Below, one piece after another: positions 22,252 through 34,311 of a stretch of 64,000 nt of DNA. Position 1 is the first letter of the stretch. Each line of letters begins with the position of its first letter. This stretch comes from Byssothecium circinans. Its lineage: Eukaryota; Ascomycota; Dothideomycetes; Pleosporales; Massarinaceae. The stretch lies in contig ML976981.1 of assembly GCA_010015675.1 (NCBI GenBank), positions 225,071 through 289,070 on the forward strand. Reading direction: 5' to 3'. The position numbers were made by a program, and so were the translations under genes. The notes under the pieces were generated by a model, which saw only the letters and a program-made list of their open reading frames with translations, was not told the origin of the DNA and did not search any database.

Positions 22252-24041
22252 TCACAGCCCAAAAACCCCTGGCTCCAGCCCCTTCAACACCGCACTCCCC
22301 ACCTTCCCCTCCCAAACAATCTCACTCAAACACTTGCCCGTGGCAGGCGCATTCTGTATCCCCCAACATGTATGCCCCGTCCCAAAAAGCAAACCCTTTA
22401 CCCTGCTACTTTCCCCAATAATCGGGCCCCCGCCGCGACTTACATTAGGTAAATAACACGCCTGCCTAGCCGTCACCTCCCCGTCCCTCAACTCCTCAGA
22501 GATGGAGCGCACGTGCGCGATAATGTCGTCGCAGCGCGCGGGATCCGTTTCCACGAGGGCGGTGGTGAGGGGGAGCGGGACGAGGGTGTCGCCTTCGCCG
22601 CAGGCATAGATTTCGTTGTTCGGACGGGCGTAGATTTCCGGTGTTACTGTCTGTGTTTTCGTTCTTTTGGACCTTGAGGAAGATGAGGGGAGGTCGATGG
22701 AAGTGAATAGACAGAATGCGGAGACGGGGCGCGAGGGGCGGATTGTGACGGAGTGTGCGCGGAGGGCGGTGATAGGGGTGGCCGGGTAGATTTGCGGGGT
22801 CCAGGGACCTGCTGTTAGGATTATGGTGTCTGCTTTCAGTGTTTTCTCCGAGGGATTTTGTTCGTCTTTGGGTTTGTAGGAGACGCTTTGAACGGCGTTG
22901 GCGTGTTGATTTATAGAGGTTGCGGTGCCGTAGAGGATTTTTACGCCGGCCTGGGTGGCGAAGTGGGCTATTGAGGTTGTGAATTGGTGGGGGTGGACTT
23001 GTGCTGTTTACGTGGTTGGTTAGTGGTTTTGGTTCAAGGTCGGGGTGATGGGAGGGGTGGATTGGGAAGGCATCTCATGTTCTCGTCATCTTCCTTATAC
23101 AAAGCGCGTCTATATGGAGAGCAAGGAGATGAAGCAAAGCAATACATACCAGTCGTCGACGGATCCCCCATCTTTTCATACCCCTGGACCCCTTTCGCTG
23201 CGATCCAATCGAGTTCTTTAGGCACGCCTGCTGCGCGTAAGAGGCCCAGGGTCTTGTTGTCTAGCTTTTGTAACGACACGTCGCCTTTGGAGGATGGGGA
23301 GTTGTCGGTTGTTGGAGATGATGATGAATTCTTGTCTTTTTCTTTGTCTTTGGGGTTTTCTTGGGATAGGATGCCGTACATGTCGAGTTGACCGCAGTAC
23401 ACGCCGCGGTAACCCCAGCGTTCGGCGCCGTTGTGTTTCTCCGCGAGCTTTTCATATGTATCCACGTCAGTCTCCTATCTATAAGAGGGTGAATGTACAA
23501 GACAAGGGAAGTTTCTCCACACAAGCCCTTTCTCTCAAAGTAAAAGATGGCCTTTTCTATATCTTCCTCAAAAGGCTCTCAAACCAAAATAGACGGTTTA
23601 GTCCCTCCCTCTCCTTTAACACCTCCAAGTAGAAATAGATCGTCTGAGGAAGAATTAACTCACCTCCCTATGCAGCCGATAACTCAACGGAACAATACAA
23701 CTCGGATATGCCCATAGCGCCAACAGGCCCCCCGCCTTCCCACTCGCACCACCCGCAATCTCCGTCGCTTCAAGCAGCGTGATACTATCTCTTTCCCTGT
23801 CGAATTTCTCGTGGTGAGAGAGGAAGTATGCGGTAGTGGAGCCGATGATTCCGCCACCTAATAACCACAATCATCCGGTCAGTGGTGTTTAAGGTACTTT
23901 TTGTACGTATTTGCATAGAGAGTGCATAGGGTTGATGAAGGAGGGGGGAGGGGGGCTGATTTTTACCGATAATGACTATGTTTTTGCCTTGCTTTTCCGA
24001 GGCATGATGGATGAGGAGAGACGGGGTAGGGTTTTGAGCAT
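22252..24041 (-). CDS. FAD-dependent oxidoreductase (DAO family), frame break near the start
   Basis: Flavoenzyme of the D-amino-acid/glycine oxidase fold (PF01266), similar in layout to fungal Tda3-like proteins; the substrate is unknown. Coding exons: about 23967-24041, 23664-23857, 23150-23471 and 22252-23003; introns of 109, 192 and 146 nt, long for this window. The dinucleotide-binding site is NIVIIGGGIIGSTTAYFL, with LLEATEIAGGASGKAGGLL completing the FAD contact region. The C-terminal exon has TIILTAGPWTPQ, ARPNNEIYACGEGD and FGTGHTCWGIQNAPATGK, the FAD-binding end. The first exon reads MPRKSKAK (ATG at 24005; another in frame at 24041), but the ATG frame and the GGGIIG frame differ by one base at an A5 run (minus strand, 23981-23985). 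One added A joins them. An unseen first exon is the alternative. Confidence 0.82.
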
Positions 24042-24369
24042 AGATTAGGGGTTTTGATGATGGGTGGCTGAGCGGATGTAGCGTTCAAGGTGTTGCGGGA
24101 GTGTTGCAGCTTTTTTTGATCTACGTCATAGCAGGGATACATGCCCGCGAATTATATCTTGCATCCATAAAGCTTTATGTGTTCAAGGTGACTTGAAAAA
24201 GCGAAAACCATATCTAATGTCTCATTTCCATCTGCCGGTGTATTAAAAGCTACATTATAAAGAGATACAGTCAAAAGAGAATTTCAATAGAAGTACACGT
24301 GGAAGAAACACTGTCCTCCCGCCCCGCAGAGCATGACAGGACAACACCCACAACCCCTCCAGATCCCAC
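24042..24369. other. FAD oxidoreductase promoter / 3' flank of the WW-domain gene
   Basis: 328 bp, A/T-rich, no gene seen. Confidence 0.4.
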
Positions 24370-25393
24370 CTAAAAGTCCCCACCACCAAAATCGCCGCCG
24401 CCGCCATCCCCTCCAAAATCACCACCTCCATCGCCAAAATCGCCCCCATCATCACCATAGTCATTATTCTCAATATACGTATCACCGTGATCCCCTGCAT
24501 CCGCCAGCGCGCTCCCTAGCATGGCACCACCGAGGAGACCACCGCCAACACCCAGGGCTGCTGCCCCACCAGCTCCCATACCCGGTTTCTTGTGTGGTCT
24601 GCCGAACATGCCTTGTTGCTGGGGATAATATCCCGGTTGTGGAGCGCCGTAGTAGCCACCTCCAGGCTGCCCTCCGTAGCCGTACCCTCCTTGTAGGGGA
24701 GGATAGCCCTGTTGCTGGTAAGCAGGTTTGGTGCTGGTACCGCCTAGTAGGCTACTGAATAGTCCCTTTTTCTTCTTTCCCTGATCTTGCACTCCATCTC
24801 CCACGTACGGGCCCGGCGAATGCGGGAAAGGGCTCGAGCTTTGTCCATACGCTCCACCAGCACCGCTAGCATACCGATTCGGTTGCGGCGCCGGGCCCTG
24901 ATTGTAGAAATCGCTTGCCGAACCTGCATTCGCACTATCGCCCCTCGCTCGTGCATCCTCTTCCTCCTGCAGCTGTCTCGCAAGCCGCTCATCTTCACTT
25001 ATTTGCGAATTCGGCGATGGTCCTCCGTATGGGTTGTTGCTACCGAAGTTCTTCTTGTCGGTAGACGTCCGTGGTGAGGCTCCTGAGGTTGATGGTATGT
25101 AGGGAGGCGGGCCGTCGGGAGGTGCTTCGCCGAGAGGATAGATGGGTTGGGTGGGTATCTCCCATTGCGATTTCTTGGTGTATACATTTACGTAGAACCA
25201 CTCGCTGTATTGCTCTGCGCGATGTTAGTTCAAACGTAGACACGGATATTATAGCTAGGAAAATATACCATTCCATACAGCTTTCCATCCTTCGGGTACT
25301 TCTGGCGGCGGAGGGCCCTGGACACTGTGAGCGAATGCACATCCGAACTTCCAGCTGTGGTGTACATACTGCTGGAGGCGCGAACTCGGCCAT
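24370..25393 (-). CDS. WW-domain protein with Gly/Tyr/Gln-rich tail
   Basis: Protein of 305 residues in three exons (25370-25393, 25269-25317, 24370-25214; introns 52 and 54 nt). The first exon codes only eight residues (MAEFAPPA), joined to GPPPPEVPEGWKAVWN and, across the second intron, EQYSEWFYVNVYTKKSQW: a complete WW domain (residues about 13-44) with both tryptophans. WW domains bind proline-rich PPxY-type ligands. The rest is low complexity: a region ending in a run of lysines (GKKKKGLFSSLLGG), PQPGYYPQQQG repeats, a glycine-rich helix-prone stretch (GAAALGVGGGLLGGAMLGSA) and an Asp/Gly/Phe-rich end of GGDFG repeats. Such WW plus Gly-rich proteins are widespread in filamentous ascomycetes; their cell role is not known to me. 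Confidence 0.85.
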
Positions 25394-25635
25394 GGGTGAA
25401 TTCTGTGTATAAATCTCGAAGTTGAAGTAATAAAGTAAAATCCTTATATTGAGATCGATACACTCGTGTAGGTGGGGAAGTGCAGAGGTCAGTCGCAAGG
25501 AATGTTGAACGTTGAGAGGGGCGTGAGCTATGGACGTCATCCACATTCGTGGCGTCATGTGGCTGTGCCTAGCGTGTTCGGGTCAACAGTATTATCCGAG
25601 ATGTTTAGAATTCCGAGATTCTGATTTCTGGGTAT

Positions 25636-28138
25636 CTATGCTAGCAGTGCAAATAGCAGATACGTCTTCTTCGCATAATCAGCCGCGCTATTCTTCAGCC
25701 TGCTCAGGCTACTCTCATCCAAACCACTCTCCCCCACTGCGCTTTTGAGCAATGAATCAATCGCATCGTGTTTCTCAGCATCACCGACGAAACGCTGCAC
25801 ATAGAGCGCGTCGAAGATTGCTTGCCTGAGCTTTTGATCCCTAACTTCGGCGGCCAAAGGTGATGGATCTGCTGCTGCTGGTGTTTCGCCGTTTGTCTTT
25901 GGCTCTGCCGTGTCGTCCGCCGACTTCTCCTCGCTGTCTTTTCCTGAGGCGGATTCTGCTGACTTGATGGCAATCTTGCTAATGGTGCTTATATTGCTCT
26001 CGAGAAGCTTGGTGGCTTTCCCCAGGGCGATACTCTTGAGTACTGCCACACTGGCTGGGGTCCATAGATCGCTTCCATATGTACCCATGGTCTTCGTCAG
26101 TCCTTGAAGATAGCTAAATGCGTTGTGCGAGGGCTGAGCTGGAAGTGGAGGGTGCCCTTCCCACAACATTTGGCCCTTTGTCCTCATTTTCACTGTCCGG
26201 GCGAGTGATTTCTTGTATGTGGTTGTCGCAGGCTGTACAACTCGTTTAGCTAGAGCTGTATGAAGTGGCTCTAGTAATTCGAGAGTAAAGGGTGTAGCGA
26301 GCGGCGTTGCTTTGTCCTGTAATCGAAGACTTGGGATCCGTTCGCTGATCTCTCGCATGATGCGAAGAACGAAGCATGCTTGTTGTACGCCTCCAGCCTC
26401 TTCGTCTTCTGTCAGTTCCCGGACAATCTTGGTGAAGCTCTTGCCAAGGTTATGAAATGCGTCGCCGAGTGCCTCTTGAGTTACATCTTCCAGCAACCGC
26501 GGGTCGTCGCCACTGAGCAAGGTTTGTTTCGACTCGCCGAAGTCATCGTCATCTGAGTCATCGACGTCGTCAACAAAGGTGTCATCCCATCGCGCCTCCT
26601 TCATTGATTTTACGATGCTCTTCACTTGCAGTACAGACTCCATCCATGCATCAAACGTTGAAACGACGTTGATGACGGGCTCGTCGCGGCCTTGATGCGT
26701 GTTCAAAATCTTGGTCTTGAATGCTACTGCGCCGTTCGATAGATCGTTTGTATGCGCTACTGTGCTCCATAGGGATAGTCCAGATGCTTCAGATTCCGTC
26801 GGCCAAGAATCTAGCTTGCTTGATATCGCCGTCACGACAGTCTTGAGGTTTTGCGTTCGCGAGCGGACGATAGTCTCCAGGTGGTTGTTCATCGTATCGC
26901 GCATGTCATCGAGTACGTTCGCAGACTTAACACCAGCCATCCGGGACCCCGAGATAAGCCACACTTCAATGAGCTCAGACCGGAGTGACGCGACTTCTCT
27001 AAGTCTGTCTTCCTCTTCAAGCGCCTTTTTAACACCTTTCAAGAATGCGGCAATGGCCTGTTTAGACCACTGATGTAATATTCGTTCCGCATCCGCTCTT
27101 TGCAGCTCATCGTGGCGCGGCCAGGGTGTGTAATTGCGTGCTTCGTCCCCTATCCAGCGATCATGAATATCGAGATTCAGTTCATACAGGGCGCGGAGGC
27201 CAGCATCCTGGATAAGCGGTTGTATCTTCAGTTTTGCCAGCGAGTCTGCCAATCGTCTTGGGAATATTGTCTGCGTATCCTGACACGTCTGAATACACAA
27301 CTTTAAAGAGGCAGTCCCATGCTTGGCAAGTTCCTCATGGCCATTCTGCAGCGAGCTGAGAACCTTCTCGAGCCGAATCTTGTGGAAATGTTGCAGCACG
27401 TCTGAGGGCGTCGAGCTTGTTGCGAGCGCATATGCACACATGCTCTCCACCAGCGTCGAGATATCGCCCGTTGAATTAGCAAGCCGTTTGTCTATCCTCC
27501 TCAACAACTTTCTCCGGAAAGAAAGCAGCCTCTCCCACAGCTGATTCACAATCGGTGGCTTGCTCTTCGACTGCGACAACGCCTTGTGCAGCAATCGCGA
27601 AACGACGAGGACCTTCGCGATAAGCAGAAATGATCCTTCGCTCTTCAGCAATCTTGTCATGACGACCGGACAGTTGCGCAGCACAGCCAGCTGCGAGGCG
27701 AACGTATACCGCTCGAGATCTGCACCCACATCAATCCCACTCTCTTGTATAATGACCATGGAACTAACCACGATTCCGCTCATGCGCATCCATTTTCCCC
27801 GCATTCCCCGCTATTCTCTCCAGATTTCTCGAATTGCAATTCTGGCCTACTTGTGCGAGCTTCGTCTCGACGCGCTCCATGCTAACCTCCATGTCTATGA
27901 TCGTTTCGGCCGTGTCGAGGAGACTTCGGTAGCTCGCTCTGTATTCTAGTTAGCTGCATGCTCTTCTGTGAACCTGTGGTGTGTGCGTCCCTTACCCCAC
28001 GAGCGACCGCAGCTTCTCGCGATTCTCATCGGCGTTGGAGCGGAGCTGCTGCTCCAATTTGCGCACCACTGGAATAGGATACTGAAACGCATCTTCCCAG
28101 GTCTTGAACGTCCGCGGGTCGGGCGCTCCGGTCGCCAT
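25636..28138 (-). CDS. COG1: Conserved oligomeric Golgi complex subunit 1
   Basis: Subunit of the COG tether for retrograde intra-Golgi vesicle traffic. Exons 27996-28138, 27769-27938 and 25636-27719 (introns 57 and 49 nt) give 798 residues. The N-terminus (PRTFKTWEDAFQYPIPVVRK) leads into the Vps51-type helix RSLVGASYRSLLDTAETI, the conserved entry to the first coiled coil. YTFASQLAVLRNCPVVMTRLL completes the N-terminal domain that binds the other lobe-A subunits. The remainder is alpha-helical with an acidic patch (DDVDDSDDDDFGE). The C-terminus (LLFALLA) is short. The start was chosen because it opens the conserved first exon; the intron-2 boundary restores YTFASQ, which an unspliced reading replaces with intron-encoded residues. 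Its head is 227 bp from the CDC123 stop. Confidence 0.92.
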
Positions 28139-28365
28139 GTTAGTTGGTCCTTCGTGGGGTTCGATGTTGACACGATGAAGTTCTCGCGGGACATTTCATT
28201 TCCACAACAGGCTTATGTCAGCACAACTCCCTTTGGTCTCGAATAGGACAAGCAAAATATGCTTGAAAGATAATTGTGAATTCATCAAAGAGTCTATTAT
28301 TGCCTATCTATTGTACAATGATCATGACGAATACATCCTCCTCAAACTAGCTCTATGGTGATTGG

Positions 28366-29603
28366 TTAGTCATCGTCCTCACTCTCCTCAGTCCGCTGTT
28401 GCCCTCCAAGCCGCTGTGCCTCCTTCCACTGAAGAGCAAACTCGCGCAAATTTCCTTCCCCGCCCCGGCTCGCATCCACAACGTCCTTGGGAAGCTTGTG
28501 TGCACTATACTGCGGGGTGCTGAAGCCATAAGCTTCCGGATCATCCTTGCGGATGAGACGAAACTCGGGACTCCAAATCTCTTCGACATCCTCCTCATCC
28601 GTTGCTGAAGATGAATTTGGCATCGTCTCCACCTTGGCCTCGGGTAGGGTTGGCTCGGGAAGCGTCAGGAGCTCATACCAGCTGAAGAGCAGCGGATCCG
28701 TTCGCAACGCCCATGGGTTGAAATCGATCAGCCAGACACGGTCGTGGGGCGGTGGGATGTAGACATCGAAGGTAAAGTTCGGATCGGGGAATGTGTCGCG
28801 TAGGCGGATGTCGAAGAACTCTTGAATAGCTTGACCGAGCTTATCTTGCATCTTGAAAAGGAAATCGAAATGATTGAGGTCACGCTGGCAGATGGCGATC
28901 AGCTTTCGGTTGCGCACGAAGCAGCGAAACTCGACCGACGGGTTGAGCGTGATCCACTTGCGAAGGACTAGGTGGTACGGAACGTCAGGATTTGCACCCG
29001 GCGTCTCGTTGTCAATCGTGTCGTCATAGGCGTGCTGGAGGTCGTGGGTCACAAAGTCGCTTGACTTGAGGAGCAGGTAGATGTCGTTGGGTGTCCGGCA
29101 CTCCATGTTGTTTGTCGCCGCCATGAAGGTCGCATCTTTGGGTGCAGACCAGTTCAGCTTGGGCGCAACCTTGCCTCCCAGCTCTTCAATCGTAGCCTCA
29201 ATCGCGTCGTGGGTGTCCCGCCAGTTCGCCGAAGGATCGTAAGCGGGGCCGTCGTCGTCATCAGCCTCGTTATCCGCTCCTGAGAAGATACCGCTGTCGT
29301 TGTCAGACCATTGCGGGTCGTCCGTGTCTTCGGGAGGTAGGATGATGCCGTCTTCACGAAGGTAGGAAAGGAAAGCATCAGGAAGGGGCACGAGGCGTGC
29401 TTTGGGCGTGATAGCCTTGTACCTAATGATATCAGTCAGACACAGGTCATACATGCCGATAGTACATACTTGGGGTGCCAGCTGTGGAACGAGCAGTTCA
29501 AGATGTGGCTCTTGGTGACGGGCGGAAATGGCAGTTCGCGGGGCTTGTCGGTGGGCGTGGGAGCTTCCATAGCAGCATTGGCGGGTTCAGGTTGAGCGCT
29601 CAT
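28366..29603 (-). CDS. CDC123: CDC123 (D123 family) eIF2 assembly factor
   Basis: Cytosolic ATP-grasp protein that assembles the eIF2 heterotrimer by binding eIF2-gamma. Exons 29470-29603 and 28366-29422 (47-nt intron) give 396 residues. The first exon ends in the conserved [13 protein letters not shown], joined to [14 protein letters not shown]. Later motifs are LPPEDTDD, the acidic loop (DNEADDDD), [32 protein letters not shown] (ATP/metal site) and [10 protein letters not shown] (DFNPW, metal ligand Asp). The C-terminus is acidic (TEESEDDD). Head-to-head with CWC21 across 235 bp. Confidence 0.96.
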
Positions 29604-29838
29604 GGTGGTTGATGTGTATGTGTGTCAGGGAATATATGGGTGTGGAGGGCTTTGTACCGACGGCGTAGCTTCATAATTGTGTTGAAGAGGCAAACGGTTT
29701 GTATGAGTCGTCGCTGGAACAAATTAAGGCGGGGGAAGGCGCACAGACCATCCCAGTCTTCCACCTCCGAGTCTCCGCATTTCTAGATCTCACCACCACA
29801 CCACTCTGCTCTGCATCGAACAAGTCACACTTCACGCC
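29604..29838. promoter_or_regulatory. Bidirectional promoter CDC123/CWC21
   Basis: 235 bp separate the two start codons, so both genes must use this segment. Pyrimidine-rich stretches lie next to CWC21. No clear TATA box seen. Confidence 0.5.
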
Positions 29839-30443
29839 ATGTCGTCCAACGTTGGTTTGTCTACACCGCGAGGAAGCGGGACATCGGGATATGTACAAAA
29901 GAATCGATCGCTCCTCAGGTCGCGCGACAGAGGCGACCCATACCCTAGGGACTGGGAGCAGACGAAGCATCGCCAACGCCAGCCCGACCCCGACATCTTG
30001 GAGCATGACCGCAAGCGGGAGGTTGAAGTCAAAGTGCTGGAACTGAGGGACAAACTCGAAGATGAGGGGTACGAACGCCCACTCCCAACCTGCAATATTG
30101 AACATGGGAGTTGATACAATACAGTATCGACGACGATGAAATCGACGATCGGTGCGACGCCCTGCGTCAGAGGCTGGAGGAAGAGAGACAGGCCGGCAAA
30201 TCCTCAGGTCCAGATGCGCGGAATCTAAAGGCACATCAGGTGCACGATTTGGCCAAGGCAAAGATTGAAGAGAGTGAACGGCTCAGGAAGGCGCTGGGCA
30301 TTTCTGCCGACTATGAAGAGGGGAGCCACTGGAGGAAGCAGGAAGAGCGTCTGAGGGGGTCGCTGGCGCAGAGAGAGCGAGAAGACGAGGAGCAGCTGGA
30401 GAAGGCGAAAGAGGCGCGGCGATATAGGGAAGAGTCGGAATAA
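29839..30443 (+). CDS. CWC21: Pre-mRNA splicing factor CWC21 (SRRM2 N-terminal homologue)
   Basis: Spliceosomal protein that contacts Prp8 and Snu114 near the catalytic centre. Exons 29839-30068 and 30125-30443 (56-nt intron) give 182 residues. The N-terminus SSNVGLSTPRGSGTSGYVQK is the highly conserved hallmark of the family. The cwf21 domain follows: PDPDILEHDRKREVEVKVLELRDK..., continued after the intron by DDDEIDDRCDALRQRL. The C-terminal half is charged coiled coil (EERLRGSLAQREREDEEQLEKA). The intron sits inside the cwf21 domain, phase 2. Confidence 0.95.
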
Positions 30444-31375
30444 GCCAAAGCCTCCCCGGCGATCAGCCTTGCGAGTGGCATGCATCGATTTGATGTCTGG
30501 CGTTATTTTGATACCCGTAATTATTTGAATCCAGGCTTCCGCCTTCGATACGAAAAATCCCTCATACCGTCCACACTGCACGCATGTGGCAGGGTCGTGG
30601 ACTCAGCCCTCGGCGATTTGTGTGGAACATAGGTGCGTGGATATGCGTCTCTGTGCCAAACATGATTGCTTTTTATTGCGACTTAGCCATGTCCTCCAAT
30701 CCATGTCTACCATCGGAACCTGAGATACCACTAGGCCGTTTTCATGATGTTCGAGAAGGGCTTGCCACCATCCAGGGAGAGCCCCAGTGGGCGTGGAGGG
30801 CTATGTGCATCAGCAAATCAGCTCAGACTCTAGAGAGAATTGGGTTCATTTTACAGGTGTGGCCCTATTCTCTATTCTGGTTGGCTGACTCAAATGAGGC
30901 ATACAGTGCCCTCGACACCTACCATTCTCTTAACCTTCATGATGGGAAATGGACGATTAGAATCGCAAATAGTTCTATTGAAGTTGCCAAAGAGTGATCA
31001 TGTGGCATGACAGGCATTGTAAACGGCCCATCAGTCCTAAGATCGCGAAGACACTGCAGGCTTCCCGGTCATCCCCAGATTTCTCAAAATTGAACCCAGC
31101 TTTCAGGCCAAACAGAAGCCGAACGGCTGCGAACGCCTGTCGCAAGCTTAATTCAACATGAGCACGCCAACATCTTTGATTAGAATAATTGCTCTTCCCG
31201 CCGCCCCATATCAGCAGCCTACTACGAACATATTCCACCCAACTCCAACCTCAGCATTTGCCCATCTTCTTATTAGCGAACCGTTGACCATGCTCGCCGG
31301 ACATTATCGATATACGCTTTGGGTAACAGAGACCTTCACGTTTTCTCGCCCCGAGAAGCACGGCCGGTATAGCGT

Positions 31376-31387
31376 GCCCACGTGGGC
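31376..31387. promoter_or_regulatory. Candidate Pho4/NUC-1 site, perfect 12-bp palindrome
   Basis: GCCCACGTGGGC contains CACGTGGG on both strands, the form known as the high-affinity Pho4 site. It lies about 1.06 kb upstream of the PHO89 start. Function is inferred from the family of the target gene. Confidence 0.5.
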
Positions 31388-32288
31388 TACTGGCACCCAA
31401 ATATGGCACCGGACACCAACAAGAGGATTGATGGTACTTCTCAAGAGGTTGAATGCAGCTGTGAAGCGATGAACTGCTACGGACTCGTACTTTCAAATTC
31501 CCGATCACTCTCTCCGTGCGATAGTGGGCCAGGCGAAATGTCGATGCGAACCTTCGCGATCTGCAGGTGTGAGAGCATCCGCCACAGCCACGACAAGAGT
31601 CTAGAGCAGATCTCATGATGCCATTCTGCGAAGCAACTCTTAGGACGATACTTGGTTGCGTCAAGCGTGGGGAAGCACAGCTTATGTAAGGGACAGGGGG
31701 CCGATGGTCGATCCGAGAACCAGGAGCGCTGTCATGCAGCTACCAAGAAGCAGCATCCAGGGAATAAGAGACTACAAATGCCCAGTCAGACATCGATGTT
31801 ATGCTCCTAGGCTCGATTCCGAGAGTATCACCGCCTTCCGTGGCACTGCTAGGCGACCTTCCCGCTACGCCTCTTGCAAATTTCATCCAACATGGCGCAC
31901 CGGCAGCTCAAGCAGCAAATAGTGACGAGCCAGTCGCTTCCCCCGGACCTGTATTGGCCGTTTGCAAGATTCTGTCGCGCCGTCCGAGGTCGTCTTACAT
32001 GGTATTGTGGCGGACAACGTGCTCGCACCACGCGCTGTGATTGGTCCGTCTCACCTACTTGCCAATGTTCCCGCCCAGACCACATACGCCTTGGCCTGGT
32101 GGAGCTGGTTCCTTCCTGGTCCTTCTGGGCAATCTAGAAAATGTCTCCAGCAGTATCAGAGCTCGTGGCCCCGGGACAGGCACCCTCGCATGATTCTCAA
32201 ATGCACATGCCGATAGCAGGGTCTCTCATTGGCGCAATCCGCGGCCCCCCAAATCAATGCATCCCGCGGTATGAACAGCTCCTCGAGT

Positions 32289-32294
32289 ATAAAC
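32289..32294 (+). promoter_or_regulatory. TATA box of PHO89
   Basis: TATAAA 151 bp before the ATG. TATA-containing promoters are typical of inducible fungal genes. Confidence 0.5.
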
Positions 32295-32444
32295 ACTTCA
32301 TAAGCCCCATTTTCTGTTTCCTTTCAACATCAGCCTGCACCAGCTACCAGATTAGCAGTTGACGCCCGTGCCCGACCTTGCCTTCTTTACCTGTCTTACA
32401 CTTGGCTTTCCTTCACACTCGACGCTCGAGTGCAAGCCACTACG

Positions 32445-34311
32445 ATGGTGCTCGCCCAATATACCTACATCTTTGCAATTGGCACCTTCTTCGCCCTGCT
32501 CGATGCTTACAACAACGGTGCCAACGATGTCGCCAATGCCTGGGCTACCAGTGTCTCCTCCAGGTCCATCAGTTACCGACAAGCCATGATCCTAGGTACC
32601 ATTTTCGAAATGGTGGGAGCTATCACCGTTGGTGCTCGAACTGCAGAGACTATCAAGAACGGCATCATCCCTGCCACCGCTTTCAAGGGCGACGCTGGAG
32701 TACAGATGCTTGCCTTCACTTGCGCGCTGGCTGGTGCTTCTACGTGGGTCATGTGGTGCACCAGGCACTCTGCCCACGTTTCTTCGACCTACTCTCTTAT
32801 CTCATCCATCGCCGGTGTTGGTGTCGCGACTGTCGGCGTGAAACAAGTCCAGTGGGGATGGAACAAAGGTAAAGGTCTCGGTGCCATCTTCGCTGGTCTG
32901 GGTATGGCTCCTGCCATTGCCGCCGGTTTTGGTGCATCTACCTTTATGCTGATCAAGATCGTGGTCCACATGCGCAAGAACCCCGTCAAGGTCTCGATCT
33001 TCACCGCCCCATTCTTCTTCCTCGTCGCCGGTACTGTCTGCACACTCTCTATCGTGTACAAGGGATCCCCCAAACTCGGCCTCAACAAGAAGCCCGCCAC
33101 GTTCGTCGTTGGTGTCGTACTGGGTACTGGTGCTGGTCTCGCTCTTCTCTCCGCCCTGTTCTTCGTCCCTTACGTCTACTGCAAAGTCATCAACCGCGAC
33201 CACACCCTCAAGTGGTACCACGCCATCCAGGGTCCTCTTCTCTTCAAGCGCCCTGTACCTGTCGATGGCCAAGTCGTTGTCCCTAACTACGCCGTCGTTC
33301 AGGATGATGACCTTCCATCCGCCACTCGCTCGCCTTCATTGAGCGACTCAGACGACCCCAAGGCCGTTCCTCATGACGCCATCACTGCCCTCGACTCCGA
33401 AAAGTCCGTCCAGCATCAACACCCCGAGGCCCAGCAGCTTACTTATGAGGAGTTGGTCAAACAGGGCGAGGAGAGGTTTCACGCTAAGCTCAGGCAGAAA
33501 CGCGGACCTTTGGGCTGGGCCATGCGCACTCTGCACAACAACCCCATGGCCGCCGGCGAGATCTACGAGAAGAAGAACATGATTATTCTCATCAAGCGTA
33601 TCCCTGCCATAATCACCGTCGGTCTTCTCTACGGTCTCCATTACGATATCCACGCCGCTCAGTCTGGCATCCACGGCACACCCGAAGGCGCTCGTATGGC
33701 ACGTGTCTATGCCGCTGCTGAGAAGTACCCCAACGAGGTCGAGTTTTCATACTCGTTCATCCAGATTCTCACTGCCTGCACTGCTTCTTTCGCCCACGGT
33801 GCCAACGATATCGGTAACTCTGTCGGTCCTTGGGCTGTCATTTATGGTGCGTGGCACACGGGTAAGGCAGTGCCGAAGAATGCCACAGTCGACGTCTGGC
33901 AGCTTGCTGTTCTTTCCTTGACAATCTCTGTCGGTCTTATCACGTATGGATACAACATTATGAAGGTCATGGGTAACAAGATCACCTACCACTCGCCCTC
34001 TCGAGGTTCGTATCTCCATTCACTAGGCGGTTTTATCTATGTACTAACAAACCATAGGTTCGTCCATGGAGATGGGTGCTGCCATCACCGTCCTCGTCTT
34101 CTCCCAGTACTCTCTCCCCGTCTCCACTTCCATGTGCATCACTGGTGCCACCGTCGGTGTCGGTCTCTGCAACGGCACCCTTAAGGCCGTCAACTTCCAG
34201 CGAGTCGGTCTCCTCGTGTTCTCTTGGATCATGACGATTCCAGTTGCTGGTACCATTGGTGGTGTGCTCATGGGTTTGATTGTCAACGCCCCTCACTTCG
34301 GCAAGAAATAA
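32445..34311 (+). CDS. PHO89: Na+/phosphate symporter (PiT/PHO-4 family)
   Basis: High-affinity plasma-membrane phosphate importer, 604 residues, exons 32445-34005 and 34058-34311 (52-nt intron). Both inverted PiT signature repeats are present: LLDAYNNGANDVANAWATSV near the N-terminus and ASFAHGANDIGNSVGPWAVI in the C-terminal half. About 11-12 membrane segments flank a central hydrophilic loop (about residues 285-370) rich in Ser, Asp and charged residues, the usual regulatory loop. The C-terminus encoded by exon 2 contains QYSLPVSTSMCITGATVGVG, a conserved helix pair. The intron is flanked by the repeated sequence GGTTCGT, but only the spliced form keeps the frame (SRG joined to SSMEMGA). 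Regulation by phosphate starvation is suggested by the upstream CACGTGGG palindrome. Confidence 0.95.

Larger units (their letters stand above)
30444..32444. other. Long intergenic region upstream of PHO89
   Basis: Two kilobases without a firm gene. A 137-residue open frame at 30584-30997 (plus) has no recognisable family. The region holds a 12-bp CACGTG palindrome at 31376-31387 and a TATA box at 32289, both probably serving PHO89. Confidence 0.5.

Noticed and set aside
30584..30997. 137-codon open frame with fairly protein-like composition
   Set aside because: No domain, no introns, no supporting neighbours; kept only as a remark in the intergenic entry.
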